DNA of 64,000 bases from Streptomyces longhuiensis (GCF_020616555.1 NZ_CP085173.1:3111501-3175500); one strand, 5' to 3'. Numbered from the stretch's first letter, positions 43,530-53,244 are shown. The notes: generated by a model not told the origin, from the letters alone. Made by a program: numbers and translations.

Positions 43530-44729
43530 GTGGAACTCACTCTGCTCGGCACCGGCGCACCCACCGGCCTGCCCCGCCCCGACTGCCCCTGCGCGGCCTG
43601 CGCCACCGCCCTCGGGCCGGGTGCGCGCGCCGCGACCGCGCTCCTGATCGACGGCACGCTGATGCTCGACCTGACGCCGGGGGCGGCGTTCGCCGCCGCC
43701 CGCTCGGGGCACAGCCTCAGCGGCGTACGGCAGGTACTGCTCTCGCATCCGCACGACGGGCCGCCCGTCGAGGTGCCGGCGGGGCTCGTGTCGCCGGGCC
43801 GGGTGCCGGACGGGAGCGAGTTGGCGCTGCTGACCGGGCACCGGGTACGGGCCCTGCCGATGGACTCGCCGGGGACGGGCTACGAGGTGACCGGGCCGGA
43901 CGGCGAGCGGCTGCTGTACCTGCCGCCGGGCGCGGCGCCCGCGGGCTTCGAGGAGGCCGAGCGGCCGTACGAGATGGTGCTCGCCGACATCGTGGACCGC
44001 CCGGACGCGGCGGCCAGGCTGCGGGCCGTGGGGGCGATCGGCGCGACGACCGATCTGCTCGCGGTCCACATCGACCACGACGTGCCGCCCGGTCCGGAGC
44101 TGACGCGCCGTCTGGCGGCGGCGGGCGCACGGGCCGTGCCGGACGGGACGACGCTCGTGGTGGGGGCGTACGAGGACGTGCCGGACGTGCCGCGCAGGAC
44201 GCTGGTCCTCGGTGGGGCGAGGTCCGGGAAGTCGGTCGAGGCCGAGCGGCGCCTCGAGGCGTTCCCGGGCGTGCTGTACGTGGCGACGGGCGGCACGCGG
44301 GGCGGGGACACCGAGTGGTCGCAGCGGGTGGCACTGCACCGCGAGCGGCGTCCCGGCTCCTGGAACACGACGGAGACGTGCGACCTCGTGCCGCTCCTCG
44401 CGCAGGACGGTCCCCCGCTGCTCATCGACTGCCTGTCCCTGTGGCTGACGTACGCCATGGACGAGGTGCGGGCCTGGGACGACGCGGAGTGGGCGGGCGG
44501 CGGGGAGCGGGCGCTGCGCGAGAAGGTCGCGGCGCTGACGGAGGCCGTGCGGAACACCTCGCGCACGGTCGTCGCCGTGTCGAACGAGGTGGGTTCCGGG
44601 ATCGTCCCGGCCACCGCGTCGGGCCGCCGCTACCGGGACGAACTGGGGCGCCTGAACACGGCGTTCGCCGCCGAGTGCGAACAGGTACTGCTCGTGGTGG
44701 CCGGGCAGGCGCTCGTGCTGCGCGGCTGA
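43530..44729 (+). CDS. cobU: PhnP-like metallo-hydrolase domain fused to CobU
   Basis: 399 residues. Residues 1-220 resemble the PhnP/PqqB metallo-beta-lactamase group (GTGAPTGLPRP, then Cys-Pro-Cys-x2-Cys). However the HxHxDH metal motif is reduced to SHPHDG, so activity is doubtful. Residues 222-399 are CobU, adenosylcobinamide kinase and GTP guanylyltransferase, with P-loop GGARSGKS at 228-235. CobU makes AdoCbi-GDP in cobalamin assembly. The start is GTG 43530, because GGGAGG is about 8 bases upstream. Confidence 0.9.
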   Translation: MELTLLGTGAPTGLPRPDCPCAACATALGPGARAATALLIDGTLMLDLTPGAAFAAARSGHSLSGVRQVLLSHPHDGPPVEVPAGLVSPGRVPDGSELALLTGHRVRALPMDSPGTGYEVTGPDGERLLYLPPGAAPAGFEEAERPYEMVLADIVDRPDAAARLRAVGAIGATTDLLAVHIDHDVPPGPELTRRLAAAGARAVPDGTTLVVGAYEDVPDVPRRTLVLGGARSGKSVEAERRLEAFPGVLYVATGGTRGGDTEWSQRVALHRERRPGSWNTTETCDLVPLLAQDGPPLLIDCLSLWLTYAMDEVRAWDDAEWAGGGERALREKVAALTEAVRNTSRTVVAVSNEVGSGIVPATASGRRYRDELGRLNTAFAAECEQVLLVVAGQALVLRG

Positions 44730-44752
44730 CACGGGGCGTCCGGCCAGGCCTC

Positions 44753-45865
44753 TCAGACCTCGGTCAGCTGCGGGTCCCTGCCGGGTCCCGCGGTGTTCTT
44801 GCGGGCCACGACCCGGTAGGCGTTGGAGAAGCGGGTGCGGCCCGCGAGCGGGGCGAGCAGTTGGTCCGCCGCGTAGGCCGCGGCGACGAGGGGCACGACG
44901 GCGTACGTGAGGGCCGTGCGCAGCCCGCGCTGGAGCGGGGTGGGGGCCTTGCTGCGCCAGGGTGCGTCGGCGCTCGGCAGCCAGTGGCCGAGGAACAGGG
45001 CGAGGCCGGCGGTGAGGTCGAGCGGGACGTGCGCCTCGCGGCGGTCGGTCGCGACGACCGTGTAGCCGAGGCGCTCCAGCTCGCGGCTGAGGTTGTCCAT
45101 GGGGATGAGGTGCAGGTGCTGGGGCTGGAAGTACGACACCCACCACTTGCCGAGCAGCTTCGCGTAGCGGCTCTCGGGGTCGGGAACCTCGACGAGGAGG
45201 TGGCCGCCGGGGCGCAGGACGGTGCGGGCGGCCTTGAGTTCCTCGCGCGGGTCGGTGGCGTGCTCCAGGTAGTGGAACATGCTCAGCGCGTCGTAGCGTC
45301 CCGCGAGCGCGGGGGCGAGTTCGGTGAGGGTGCCGCGGTGGGCCTCCTCGACGCGGCCGGCCCTGCGGCCCTCCTCGACGGCGGCTCCGGCGTCGAGCCC
45401 GTCGAAGGCCGTGTACGGGTGGACCTCCTTGGCGGCCGCCGGGAAGTGGCCCTGCCCGGTGGCGACGTCCAGCCAGCTCTCCGGCTCGATGAGGGCCAGC
45501 AGGGTGCGGGCGGCGGCGCGGTGGCGCCGGGCGGAGCGCCGCGCGGAGTGCTGGGCGTTCAGGAGCCGGGCGGAGTGGCCGGCGTTGAGCCCGTCGTAGA
45601 AGTCCCGGTAGTAGAAGGCCAGTCCCTCGGGAGTCAGGCGCGGGTTCTGGAAGGAGTGCGAGCAGGCGCGGCACTGGTCGACGACGAAGCTGCCGGGCTT
45701 GTGCTGGAGGAGGTCGGTGGTCCGCAGCCGGGTGCGCAGGCGGCCGGAGCCGCACCAGGGGCAGTCGGTCCTGCGCGGCTCGTGGAACCGGTCGGTGCCC
45801 TGGGCGAGTTCGGTGAGATAGGCGGGCCGCCGCTCGGCGACGGCCTCGGTCGTGGGGGTCATCAC
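44753..45865 (-). CDS. SAM-dependent methyltransferase with N-terminal zinc ribbon
   Basis: 370 residues. The N-terminus has CPWCGS and CRACSH, a zinc ribbon typical of one class of methyltransferase used on sugars and glycolipids. A SAM motif (SWLDVATGQGH) follows around residue 155. AGGAG is 6 bases upstream of the ATG. Substrate not known. It converges on the cobU fusion and is divergent from cobT. Confidence 0.85.
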   Translation of the reverse strand: MMTPTTEAVAERRPAYLTELAQGTDRFHEPRRTDCPWCGSGRLRTRLRTTDLLQHKPGSFVVDQCRACSHSFQNPRLTPEGLAFYYRDFYDGLNAGHSARLLNAQHSARRSARRHRAAARTLLALIEPESWLDVATGQGHFPAAAKEVHPYTAFDGLDAGAAVEEGRRAGRVEEAHRGTLTELAPALAGRYDALSMFHYLEHATDPREELKAARTVLRPGGHLLVEVPDPESRYAKLLGKWWVSYFQPQHLHLIPMDNLSRELERLGYTVVATDRREAHVPLDLTAGLALFLGHWLPSADAPWRSKAPTPLQRGLRTALTYAVVPLVAAAYAADQLLAPLAGRTRFSNAYRVVARKNTAGPGRDPQLTEV

Positions 45866-46045
45866 GAACTCCTGTGGGACGGTCCGAAGGGCGCCACACC
45901 GCCCTGGGGCGATACGACAATCCGGGGCATCCAGGAACGTAAAGGATCACGGAGAGACCCGCAATGACGCTGCGGACGCGATGCATCGCATGGCGTAACA
46001 CCACGTCATGCGCCACGTCGGGGAACGGCCGGTACTGTTCGGCGA

Positions 46046-47149
46046 ATGAGCTCGCTGAATCTCGACGACTTCACCGATCTGATCGAGCGCCCCGACGGCG
46101 GGACGCGCCGCGACGCCGAGGAACGCCGTGCCCGCTTCGCGGTGCCGCCCGGCGCGCTCGGCCGCCTCGACGAGCTGGGCGAGTGGCTGTCGGCCGCCCA
46201 GGCCGCCGTGCCGGTCAAGCCGCTGGAGCGGCCGCGCGTGGTGCTGTTCGCGGGTGACCACGGGATCGCGCAACTCGGGGTGTCGGCGCGGCCCGCGGGA
46301 AGTGCCGCGGCGCTGGTGCGCCAGGCCATCGAGGGCGGGAGCGCGTCGGCGATCCTCGCGCGGCGCCTGGGTGTTCCCGTACGGGTCGTCGACATGTCGC
46401 TGGACTGCGAGCCCGGCGAGCTGCCCGCCGAGGTCGTACGGCACCGAGTGCGCAGGTCGTCCGGGCGCATCGACGTCGAGGACGCGCTGACGCCCGAGGA
46501 GGCGGAGGCCGCGTTCCGCGCGGGCATGGCCGTCGCCGACGAGGAGGCGGACTCCGGCACGGATCTGGTGGTCCTCGGGGATCTCAGCGTGGGCGGGACG
46601 ACGGCGGCCGCGACGCTGATCGCGGCGCTGTGCGGGACGGACGCGTCCGTGGTGACCGGGCGCGGCGGCTCGCCGATCGACGACCTGGCGTGGATGCGCA
46701 AGTGCGCGGCCGTGCGGGACGCCCTGCGGCGGGCCAGGCCCGTGCTCGGCGACCAACTGGCGCTGCTCGGCGCGGTGGGCGGCGCGGACCTCGCCGCCGC
46801 GACCGGGTTCCTTCTGCAGAGCGCGGTGCGGCGTACGCCGGTGATCCTGGACGGCGTCGTGTCGGCGGCGTGCGCGCTCGTCGGACAGCGGATCGCGTTC
46901 CGGGCGCCGGACTGGTGGCTGGCGGGCCAGTCGAGCGGGGAGCCCGCGCAGGCGAAGGCGCTGGACCGGATGGCGATGGAGCCGCTGCTCGACCAGGGCG
47001 TGACAGTGGGCGAGGGAGCGGGGGCGCTGCTCGCGCTGCCGCTGGTACAGGCCGCCGCGGCGCTGGCGGCGGAGCTGCCGGAGGCCCCGCAGGCCGTAGA
47101 GGAGTCGCCGGCCGCCGAGGAGCCGGAGACCGCCGACGCGACCGAGTAG
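46046..47149 (+). CDS. cobT: Nicotinate-nucleotide-DMB phosphoribosyltransferase
   Basis: Makes alpha-ribazole phosphate, the lower ligand of cobalamin. 367 residues. The nucleotide-binding GDHG (LFAGDHGIA) and GGS-type motifs match, and the conserved C-terminal base E is near EGAGAL. Part of the lower-ligand set with cobU and cobS. No cobalamin riboswitch is seen upstream. Confidence 0.94.
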   Translation: MSSLNLDDFTDLIERPDGGTRRDAEERRARFAVPPGALGRLDELGEWLSAAQAAVPVKPLERPRVVLFAGDHGIAQLGVSARPAGSAAALVRQAIEGGSASAILARRLGVPVRVVDMSLDCEPGELPAEVVRHRVRRSSGRIDVEDALTPEEAEAAFRAGMAVADEEADSGTDLVVLGDLSVGGTTAAATLIAALCGTDASVVTGRGGSPIDDLAWMRKCAAVRDALRRARPVLGDQLALLGAVGGADLAAATGFLLQSAVRRTPVILDGVVSAACALVGQRIAFRAPDWWLAGQSSGEPAQAKALDRMAMEPLLDQGVTVGEGAGALLALPLVQAAAALAAELPEAPQAVEESPAAEEPETADATE

Positions 47150-47271
47150 GGCACAGGGCGCGCCATTTTGACGGCGGGTCGCGGCGGGTTCGGTACCGCC
47201 GCGACCCGCCGTTTCGCGCCCCGGCGATGCTCGACCCACATCGCATTAAATGCCCCATATGCTCCCTGCCT

Positions 47272-49047
47272 ATGGCAGATGAACACACGAGCGCTCCACC
47301 CGCGCGCCCCGCCCACGCCTCCACCCCCACGTCGAAACGGGCGGCCGCCTTCCTCGTCTGGTACCTGCGCGTCGTCACGTTCATCAACCTCCTGAGCGCG
47401 GTCTGGGTCTCCCTCGGCCAGGACCTGCAACGGCACAACACCGACAACTACTTCACCCCGTACCTGCTGACGGCCGGCTTCGCGTCGGGGGTCTTCACCT
47501 GGTTCCTGGCGATCACGATGCGCCGCCGCAAGCGCGCCGCGTGGATCCTCAACCTCGTACTGAGCGGGCTCTTCCTGCTCCTGTTCATCGTCGTGATGTT
47601 CTTCCCCGAGGTGAGCCGGTACGCGCAGAACTGGATCTCGCTCGTCCTGACCGCCGCGTTCGTCGCCGCGCTGCTGCTCGGACGGCGGGAGTTCTACGCG
47701 AAGGGGGACCGCTCGAACGCGAAGCTCGCGGCCGCGGTCGGGATCGGCGGACTCCTCGTGACGTCCCTGTTCGCGACGTTCCTCGTGACCGTCACCAACC
47801 AGGCGCACGACGGGCACCACTCGACGTTCCTGGAGCGCTGGCGCTACGGCACCCTGCGCCTCATCTCGGTCGCCACCGACGAGTCCCGCTACCCCGGCAT
47901 CACGTCGCCGAACTGGGTCAACGTCGTCATCAACATCCTGAGCACCCTCCTCCTGCTCGCCGTCGCGTACGCCGCGTTCCGCTCCCGCAAGGCCGTCGAC
48001 CCCATCACCCCCGACGACGAGGCCAGGCTGCGCGCACTGCTGGACAAGGAGGGCGACCGGGACTCGCTCGGCTACTTCGCACTGCGCCGCGAGAAGAGCG
48101 TCGTGTGGTCGCCGACGGGCAAGGCGGCCGTCGCGTACCGCGTCGTCGGCGGGGTCTCGCTCGCGTCGGGCGATCCGATCGGCGACCCCGAGGCCTGGCC
48201 CGGCGCGATCGCGCCCTGGCTCGTGGAGGCGCGCGAACACGGCTGGATCCCGGCCGTGATGGGCGCGAGCGAGGAGGCGGGCACCATCTACGCCCGGCAC
48301 GGCCTCGACGCCCTCGAACTCGGCGACGAAGCCATCGTCGAGATCGCCGAGTTCACACTGGAGGGCCGCGCCATGCGCACCGTCCGCCAGGCCTACAACC
48401 GGGTCAAGCGCGCGGGTTACGAGGTGCGGATCCGGCGCCACGAGGACATCCCCGCCGACGCGATGACGTACCTGCTCCAGCGCGCCGACGACTGGCGCGA
48501 CGGGGCGACCGAGCGCGGCTTCTCGATGGCGCTCGGGCGGCTCGGCGATCCGGCGGACGGACGCTGCGTGATGCTCGAATGCACGGACGGGAAAGGCGAG
48601 TTGAAGGCCGTCCTCTCGTTCGTCCCCTGGGGACCGGAGGGGCTCTCTCTCGACCTGATGCGGCGTGACAGGGACTCCGAGAACGGGCTGATGGAGTTCA
48701 TGGTGATCCAACTGCTCCAGCGGGCCGGAGAGATCGGGATCACGCAGGTGTCGCTGAACTTCGCGATGTTCCGGTCCGTCTTCGAACGTGGCTCGCGGCT
48801 CGGCGCGGGCCCGGTGCTGCGCCTGTGGCGCTCGCTGCTCAGCTTCTTCTCACGGTGGTGGCAGATCGAATCCCTCTACCGGGCCAACGCGAAGTACCGG
48901 CCCATCTGGGAACCCCGCTTCCTGCTCTTCGAGAAGAGCGCCGACCTGCCGCGGATCGGCCTCGCCTCCGCGCGCGCCGAGGGCTTTCTCGAGGCACCGG
49001 GCCTGCCGAACTGGATGCACCGCCGACATCTGGAGCCGCGCCCGTGA
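47272..49047 (+). CDS. MprF-like aminoacyl-phosphatidylglycerol synthase domain protein
   Basis: 591 residues: about seven hydrophobic segments, then a DUF2156 catalytic domain (about 245-580) of the phosphatidylglycerol lysyltransferase family. The domain moves an amino acid from aminoacyl-tRNA to a lipid or other acceptor. The membrane part is shorter than the full MprF flippase. The ATG has no ribosome binding site; TATGCT at 47258-47263 is a possible -10, so the message may be leaderless. A further in-frame ATG at 47227 is possible. Coupled to the next gene by GTGA overlap. Confidence 0.82.
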   Translation: MADEHTSAPPARPAHASTPTSKRAAAFLVWYLRVVTFINLLSAVWVSLGQDLQRHNTDNYFTPYLLTAGFASGVFTWFLAITMRRRKRAAWILNLVLSGLFLLLFIVVMFFPEVSRYAQNWISLVLTAAFVAALLLGRREFYAKGDRSNAKLAAAVGIGGLLVTSLFATFLVTVTNQAHDGHHSTFLERWRYGTLRLISVATDESRYPGITSPNWVNVVINILSTLLLLAVAYAAFRSRKAVDPITPDDEARLRALLDKEGDRDSLGYFALRREKSVVWSPTGKAAVAYRVVGGVSLASGDPIGDPEAWPGAIAPWLVEAREHGWIPAVMGASEEAGTIYARHGLDALELGDEAIVEIAEFTLEGRAMRTVRQAYNRVKRAGYEVRIRRHEDIPADAMTYLLQRADDWRDGATERGFSMALGRLGDPADGRCVMLECTDGKGELKAVLSFVPWGPEGLSLDLMRRDRDSENGLMEFMVIQLLQRAGEIGITQVSLNFAMFRSVFERGSRLGAGPVLRLWRSLLSFFSRWWQIESLYRANAKYRPIWEPRFLLFEKSADLPRIGLASARAEGFLEAPGLPNWMHRRHLEPRP

Positions 49048-49745
49048 GATCCCCGGCCGCCCTGGCCCGCGCCGAGTGGGGCCAGTTGTGGTCGACGGTG
49101 CACAGGGGGCTCGTCGCGAAGAGGTGGCGGGCGGCGCCGATGACGCTCGGCGCGGTCTGCCTCACGGCCCTGTTCCAGTACGCGCAGAACCAGGCCTGGG
49201 GCTATCGGTTCGTGCAAGGCGTCGGCTCCGTACGGGCCGAGGACCCGCTGTGGCTGTCCGTGCTGCGCACCCCGCTGTCCCTCTCCGTGCCGGCGCTCGA
49301 CCTGCCGGTGTGGGGCGCGCTCGCACAGGTACTGATCGTGTTCGGCATCGCGGAGATCTGCCTCGGCTGGCGGGGCACGCTCGCCATCGGATACGTCGCC
49401 ACCCTCGCCGGCACCCTCTACGCCCGCCTCGGCATCGCCCTCGGCCCCGACAGCCCGCTCGGCCTGCCCGCGTCGGACGCGCTGCTCGTCGACAACGGCC
49501 CCTCGGCGGCGGTCGTCGGCCTCGCCGTGTACGTGTGCTGGCGCCATCACGCCTGGTGGACGGCGGGCGTGGTGGTCGCCCTCATGGTGATCGAGGCGGC
49601 CATCAAGCCGAACCTCGCGGGCAAGGAGCACCTGGCGGCGATGACCGCGGTCGCCCTGGTCGTCGTGGCGCGGTGGGCCCTCGCCACCGCGCGTCACCGG
49701 GACACCGAGCGCTCCGGGTCGGGTGTGCCGCCGATCAGGTCCTGA
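49044..49745 (+). CDS. Rhomboid-like membrane protein
   Basis: 233 residues, six hydrophobic segments. Resembles the non-canonical rhomboid-like membrane family; a Ser in NGPSAA is present, but I see no clear catalytic His, so protease activity is doubtful. GTG start overlaps the previous stop. The pairing with a lipid aminoacylation enzyme suggests it helps that enzyme or its product. Its 3' end overlaps the convergent gene by 52 bases. Confidence 0.72.
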   Translation: MRSPAALARAEWGQLWSTVHRGLVAKRWRAAPMTLGAVCLTALFQYAQNQAWGYRFVQGVGSVRAEDPLWLSVLRTPLSLSVPALDLPVWGALAQVLIVFGIAEICLGWRGTLAIGYVATLAGTLYARLGIALGPDSPLGLPASDALLVDNGPSAAVVGLAVYVCWRHHAWWTAGVVVALMVIEAAIKPNLAGKEHLAAMTAVALVVVARWALATARHRDTERSGSGVPPIRS

Positions 49746-50449
49746 AAGCCCCGGCTCAGCTTCGACCAGCGCCGGTCGTGCCGGTAGGCGCGCAGCCGCG
49801 ATCTGGCCCTGGCCTTGGGGCGCCGCCGGTACCAGCGCTTGGCCCACGCCGATCCGGGCCGCGCGAGCCTGATGGCCCCGAACAGCGCGACGAACGGCAC
49901 GAGTACGCCGAGGATCGCGAGCCGGGGCTTCCCCTTGAACATGGCCAGCACGACGAACAGGAGATTGACCAGGACCGTGAGGATCGCGGTACCGCGCCCC
50001 TGCTCCTCCTGTCCCGTCACGTCGTTCACACCGAGCGGCGAGAAGCCGCTGAGGACGAGCAGCCCGAGCGCAGCGGCGAGGACCACCACCTCCACGCTCT
50101 GCCTTCCCTGTTCGGTCCAGTACACGTCGGCGAGGTGCAGGATCAGCGCGAACTCGTCGAGGACCAGGCCCGCGCCGGTCCCGAAGATCACCGCGCAGAT
50201 CGAGGCGGCGACGCCGTGCCGCCCGCTGCCGACCGCGCCGAACCCGCCGACGACGGTGAGGATCACGCCCGGCACCACGTGGTGGATGTGCATGCCGCCC
50301 GGCGTGACGTTGCGGAACGGCCCGCGCCCGGCCCGGATGAGGCGCGTGATCGTACGGGTCGCCACGAAGGTCAGCAGGAACGCGGCGAGGGCGAGCAGCA
50401 GCGGCAGCTTCCCCGGCTCGACGATGTTCCGGTACCACCAGTCACCCAT
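49694..50449 (-). CDS. Polytopic membrane protein of unknown function
   Basis: 251 residues with about six hydrophobic segments and a conserved HIHH motif near residue 54 and DEFAL in a later helix. The C-terminal 50 residues are Arg-rich and soluble. The ATG at 50449 is the best in-frame start. Role unknown; the His and acidic residues in membrane segments hint at metal binding or hydrolysis of lipids. Confidence 0.72.
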   Translation of the reverse strand: MGDWWYRNIVEPGKLPLLLALAAFLLTFVATRTITRLIRAGRGPFRNVTPGGMHIHHVVPGVILTVVGGFGAVGSGRHGVAASICAVIFGTGAGLVLDEFALILHLADVYWTEQGRQSVEVVVLAAALGLLVLSGFSPLGVNDVTGQEEQGRGTAILTVLVNLLFVVLAMFKGKPRLAILGVLVPFVALFGAIRLARPGSAWAKRWYRRRPKARARSRLRAYRHDRRWSKLSRGFQDLIGGTPDPERSVSR

Positions 50450-50516
50450 GCGGCCATCCTGCCGCCGGGGCACGGGCGCCGCCCGCTGTGCTGGGCCCCC
50501 CGGGTAGCCTGCCGGG

Positions 50517-51299
50517 ATGTCCGCAACCCCGGCCGACGGCCTCCGCTTCGCCTTCGGCACCCTCACCGTGCTCCCGGTCGAAGTCACCCGATGGGACCGC
50601 GAGGCGGCCCGCGCCGGAATGCTCTGCGCCCCCGTCGCCGGGCTCGTCGTGGGCCTGGCCGCCGCCGCGCTCGGCGCGATCCTGACGCTGCTCGGCGCCG
50701 GACCGCTGCTCGCGGCCGTGGCGAGCGTGAGCGTCCCGGCCGCGCTGACCCGGGGACTGCACCTGGACGGGCTCGCCGACACCGCCGACGGCCTCGGCAG
50801 CGGCAAGCCGGCCGAGGACGCGCTGCGCATCATGAAGCAGTCGGACATCGGCCCGTTCGGCGTCATCACGCTCGTGCTCGTGCTCCTCGCCCAGGTCGCC
50901 GCGCTCTTCGAGCTGTACGCGCAATCGTGGGCCCGCGGCGCGCTCGCCGTCGTCGTCTCGGCACTCACCGCCCGGCTCGCGCTCACCCTGGCCTCGCGCG
51001 CCGGTGTCCCGCCGGCCCGGCCCGAGGGCCTGGGCGCGGCCGTCGCCGGGACGGTGCCGGTGCGCGGGGCGCTGCTCGCCGCCGCCGTGACCGTGTGCGC
51101 CGCCGGTGCCGCGGGCGCCGCCACCGGCTCGGCGTACGGCGCCGTGCGCGGCGCGGCGGCCGCCGTACTGGCCTGCTGCGCGGCCGAACTCCTGCTGCGC
51201 CACTGCCTGCGCCGCTTCGGCGGAGTGACCGGCGATGTCTTCGGCGGCGTCGCCGAGACCGCCGCCACCGCCGCCCTCGTCGTCCTCACTCTCGGCTGA
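50517..51299 (+). CDS. cobS: Adenosylcobinamide-GDP ribazoletransferase
   Basis: Joins AdoCbi-GDP to alpha-ribazole, the last step of cobalamin assembly, in the membrane. 260 residues with several hydrophobic segments and the conserved DGLADTADGLG motif. Divergent from the HIHH-motif membrane protein gene. Confidence 0.94.
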   Translation: MSATPADGLRFAFGTLTVLPVEVTRWDREAARAGMLCAPVAGLVVGLAAAALGAILTLLGAGPLLAAVASVSVPAALTRGLHLDGLADTADGLGSGKPAEDALRIMKQSDIGPFGVITLVLVLLAQVAALFELYAQSWARGALAVVVSALTARLALTLASRAGVPPARPEGLGAAVAGTVPVRGALLAAAVTVCAAGAAGAATGSAYGAVRGAAAAVLACCAAELLLRHCLRRFGGVTGDVFGGVAETAATAALVVLTLG

Positions 51300-51425
51300 C
51301 ACGGCCGCGGTCGCATACCGCGAAGCGCACCCTCGCGCACACGGGCGTAGGCTCCCCAAGGGGCCATACACCCCACGGCCCGTCAGAATTCGTTCAGACA
51401 CCATGAAAGTAGGGACCTCACCACC

Positions 51426-52961
51426 GTGACTGCTCTGACTCTCAGCACCGCCGCCGCGTCCGGCCTGCGTGCCGACGCGATCGTCGTCGGTGTGGCGAAG
51501 GGTGCCGCGTCCAAGACCGGCGGGCTCGTCGTCGCCCCCGGCGCGGAGGCCGTGGACAAGGCCTTCGACGGCAAGCTCGCCGCCGTTCTGGAGACCCTCG
51601 GCGCTTCCGGCGGTGAGGGTGAGGTGACGAAGCTCCCCGCCCCGTCCGGCTTCAAGGCCCCGGTCGTCCTGGCCGTCGGTCTCGGCCCGGTGCCGGAGAA
51701 GGACGAGACGTACGACGCGGAGGCCCTGCGCCGCGCCGCCGGTGCCGCCGCCCGCGCGCTGGCCGGTGCGAAGAAGGCCGCGTTCGCCCTGCCCGTCGAG
51801 GACTCGGGTGACGCGGGCGCGATCGCGGAGGGCGCCCTGCTCGGCACGTACTCCTTCGACGCCTACAAGGAGTCGGCCCAGGACGGCAAGAAGAACGGCA
51901 AGGCGCCGCTCGCCGAGATCGCCCTGCTCGGTGCCAAGCCCCGCGACAAGGCGTTCAAGGCCGCCGTGGAGCGCGCCATCGCCGTGACCGAGGAGCTCAA
52001 CCGCGCCCGCGACCTGGTCAACACCCCGCCGAACGACCTCACCCCGGAGGCCTTCGCCGCCGTCGCCTCGGCCGCGGCCAAGGAGCACGGCATCAAGGTG
52101 CAGATCCTCGACGAGAAGGCGCTCGCCAAGGGCGGCTTCGGCGGCATCCTCGGCGTCGGCGCCGGCTCGGAGGCCCCGCCGCGCCTGGTGAAGCTCTCCT
52201 ACACGTCGTCCAAGGCCGACAAGCACCTCGCCTTCGTCGGCAAGGGCATCACGTACGACTCGGGCGGCATCTCCCTCAAGCCGGCCGGGCACAACGAGAC
52301 GATGAAGTGCGACATGGCCGGCGCCGCCTCCGTGTTCGCCGCCGTCGTCGCCGCCGCGCGTCTGGGCCTCAAGGTGAACGTCACCGGCTGGCTGGCGCTC
52401 GCCGAGAACATGCCGTCCGGCTCGGCCACCCGCCCGGGTGACGTCCTTCGCATGTACTCCGGCAAGACCGTCGAGGTCCTGAACACGGACGCCGAGGGCC
52501 GCCTGGTCCTGGCCGACGCCATCGCCAAGGCCTCCGAGGAGACCCCGGACGCGATCGTCGACGTGGCCACGCTGACCGGCGCGATGATGCTGGCGCTTGG
52601 CAACCGCACGTTCGGCATCATGGCGAACGACGACGCTTTCCGTACGTCGATCCACGAGGTCGCCGAGGAGGTCGGCGAGCCGTCCTGGCCCATGCCGCTC
52701 CCCTCCGACCTGCGCAAGGGCATGGACTCCGCCACCGCCGACATCGCCAACATGGGCGAGCGCATGGGCGGCGGCCTGGTGGCCGGCCTCTTCCTCCAGG
52801 AGTTCGTCGGCGAGGGCATCACGTGGGCCCACCTCGACATCGCGGGCCCGGCCTTCAACGAGGGCGGCGCGTCCGGCTACACGCCCAAGGGCGGCACCGG
52901 TTCCGCGGTCCGTACGCTGGTGCGCCTCGCGGAGCGCACGGCCGACGGTGACCTCGGCTGA
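51426..52961 (+). CDS. pepA: Leucyl aminopeptidase (M17)
   Basis: 511 residues. A cytosolic hexameric Zn/Mn exopeptidase. The catalytic NTDAEGRL motif and the upstream metal ligands (GKGITYDSGGISLKP) are present. GTG start without a clear close binding site. Single gene with its own terminator. Confidence 0.95.
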   Translation: MTALTLSTAAASGLRADAIVVGVAKGAASKTGGLVVAPGAEAVDKAFDGKLAAVLETLGASGGEGEVTKLPAPSGFKAPVVLAVGLGPVPEKDETYDAEALRRAAGAAARALAGAKKAAFALPVEDSGDAGAIAEGALLGTYSFDAYKESAQDGKKNGKAPLAEIALLGAKPRDKAFKAAVERAIAVTEELNRARDLVNTPPNDLTPEAFAAVASAAAKEHGIKVQILDEKALAKGGFGGILGVGAGSEAPPRLVKLSYTSSKADKHLAFVGKGITYDSGGISLKPAGHNETMKCDMAGAASVFAAVVAAARLGLKVNVTGWLALAENMPSGSATRPGDVLRMYSGKTVEVLNTDAEGRLVLADAIAKASEETPDAIVDVATLTGAMMLALGNRTFGIMANDDAFRTSIHEVAEEVGEPSWPMPLPSDLRKGMDSATADIANMGERMGGGLVAGLFLQEFVGEGITWAHLDIAGPAFNEGGASGYTPKGGTGSAVRTLVRLAERTADGDLG

Positions 52962-52979
52962 CGCGTAGGGCACTGCTCG

Positions 52980-53013
52980 ACAGCCCCCGGGTGCGACGGC
53001 ACCCGGGGGCTGT
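52980..53013 (+). terminator. pepA terminator
   Basis: Perfect 15-bp stem (52980-52994 and 52999-53013) with a 4-nt loop, followed by TCGCTTT. Confidence 0.9.
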
Positions 53014-53244
53014 TCGCTTTCGACGAAATCCGCAGCCTTCCGGACCCCCTCAGCCGGGTTTCAGGTGTAACCGCCGTCTCACCCCCGGGCCCGGCGTCCC
53101 GTCCGCCTCCGACAAGTGCGAAGATGGGTTCTCGGCAGGACAGGGCCCCCACCACAGGGCCGAAGCATAAAAAAGCGGCCGGACACCAGCCGCCGCCCGG
53201 TCACTGCAGACCGGCGTACGGCGCACATGCATGGAGGACGTGAC

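Noticed and set aside
43430..46045. Cobalamin riboswitch for cobU or cobT
   Set aside because: No B12-box-like sequence or conserved stems in the leader regions.
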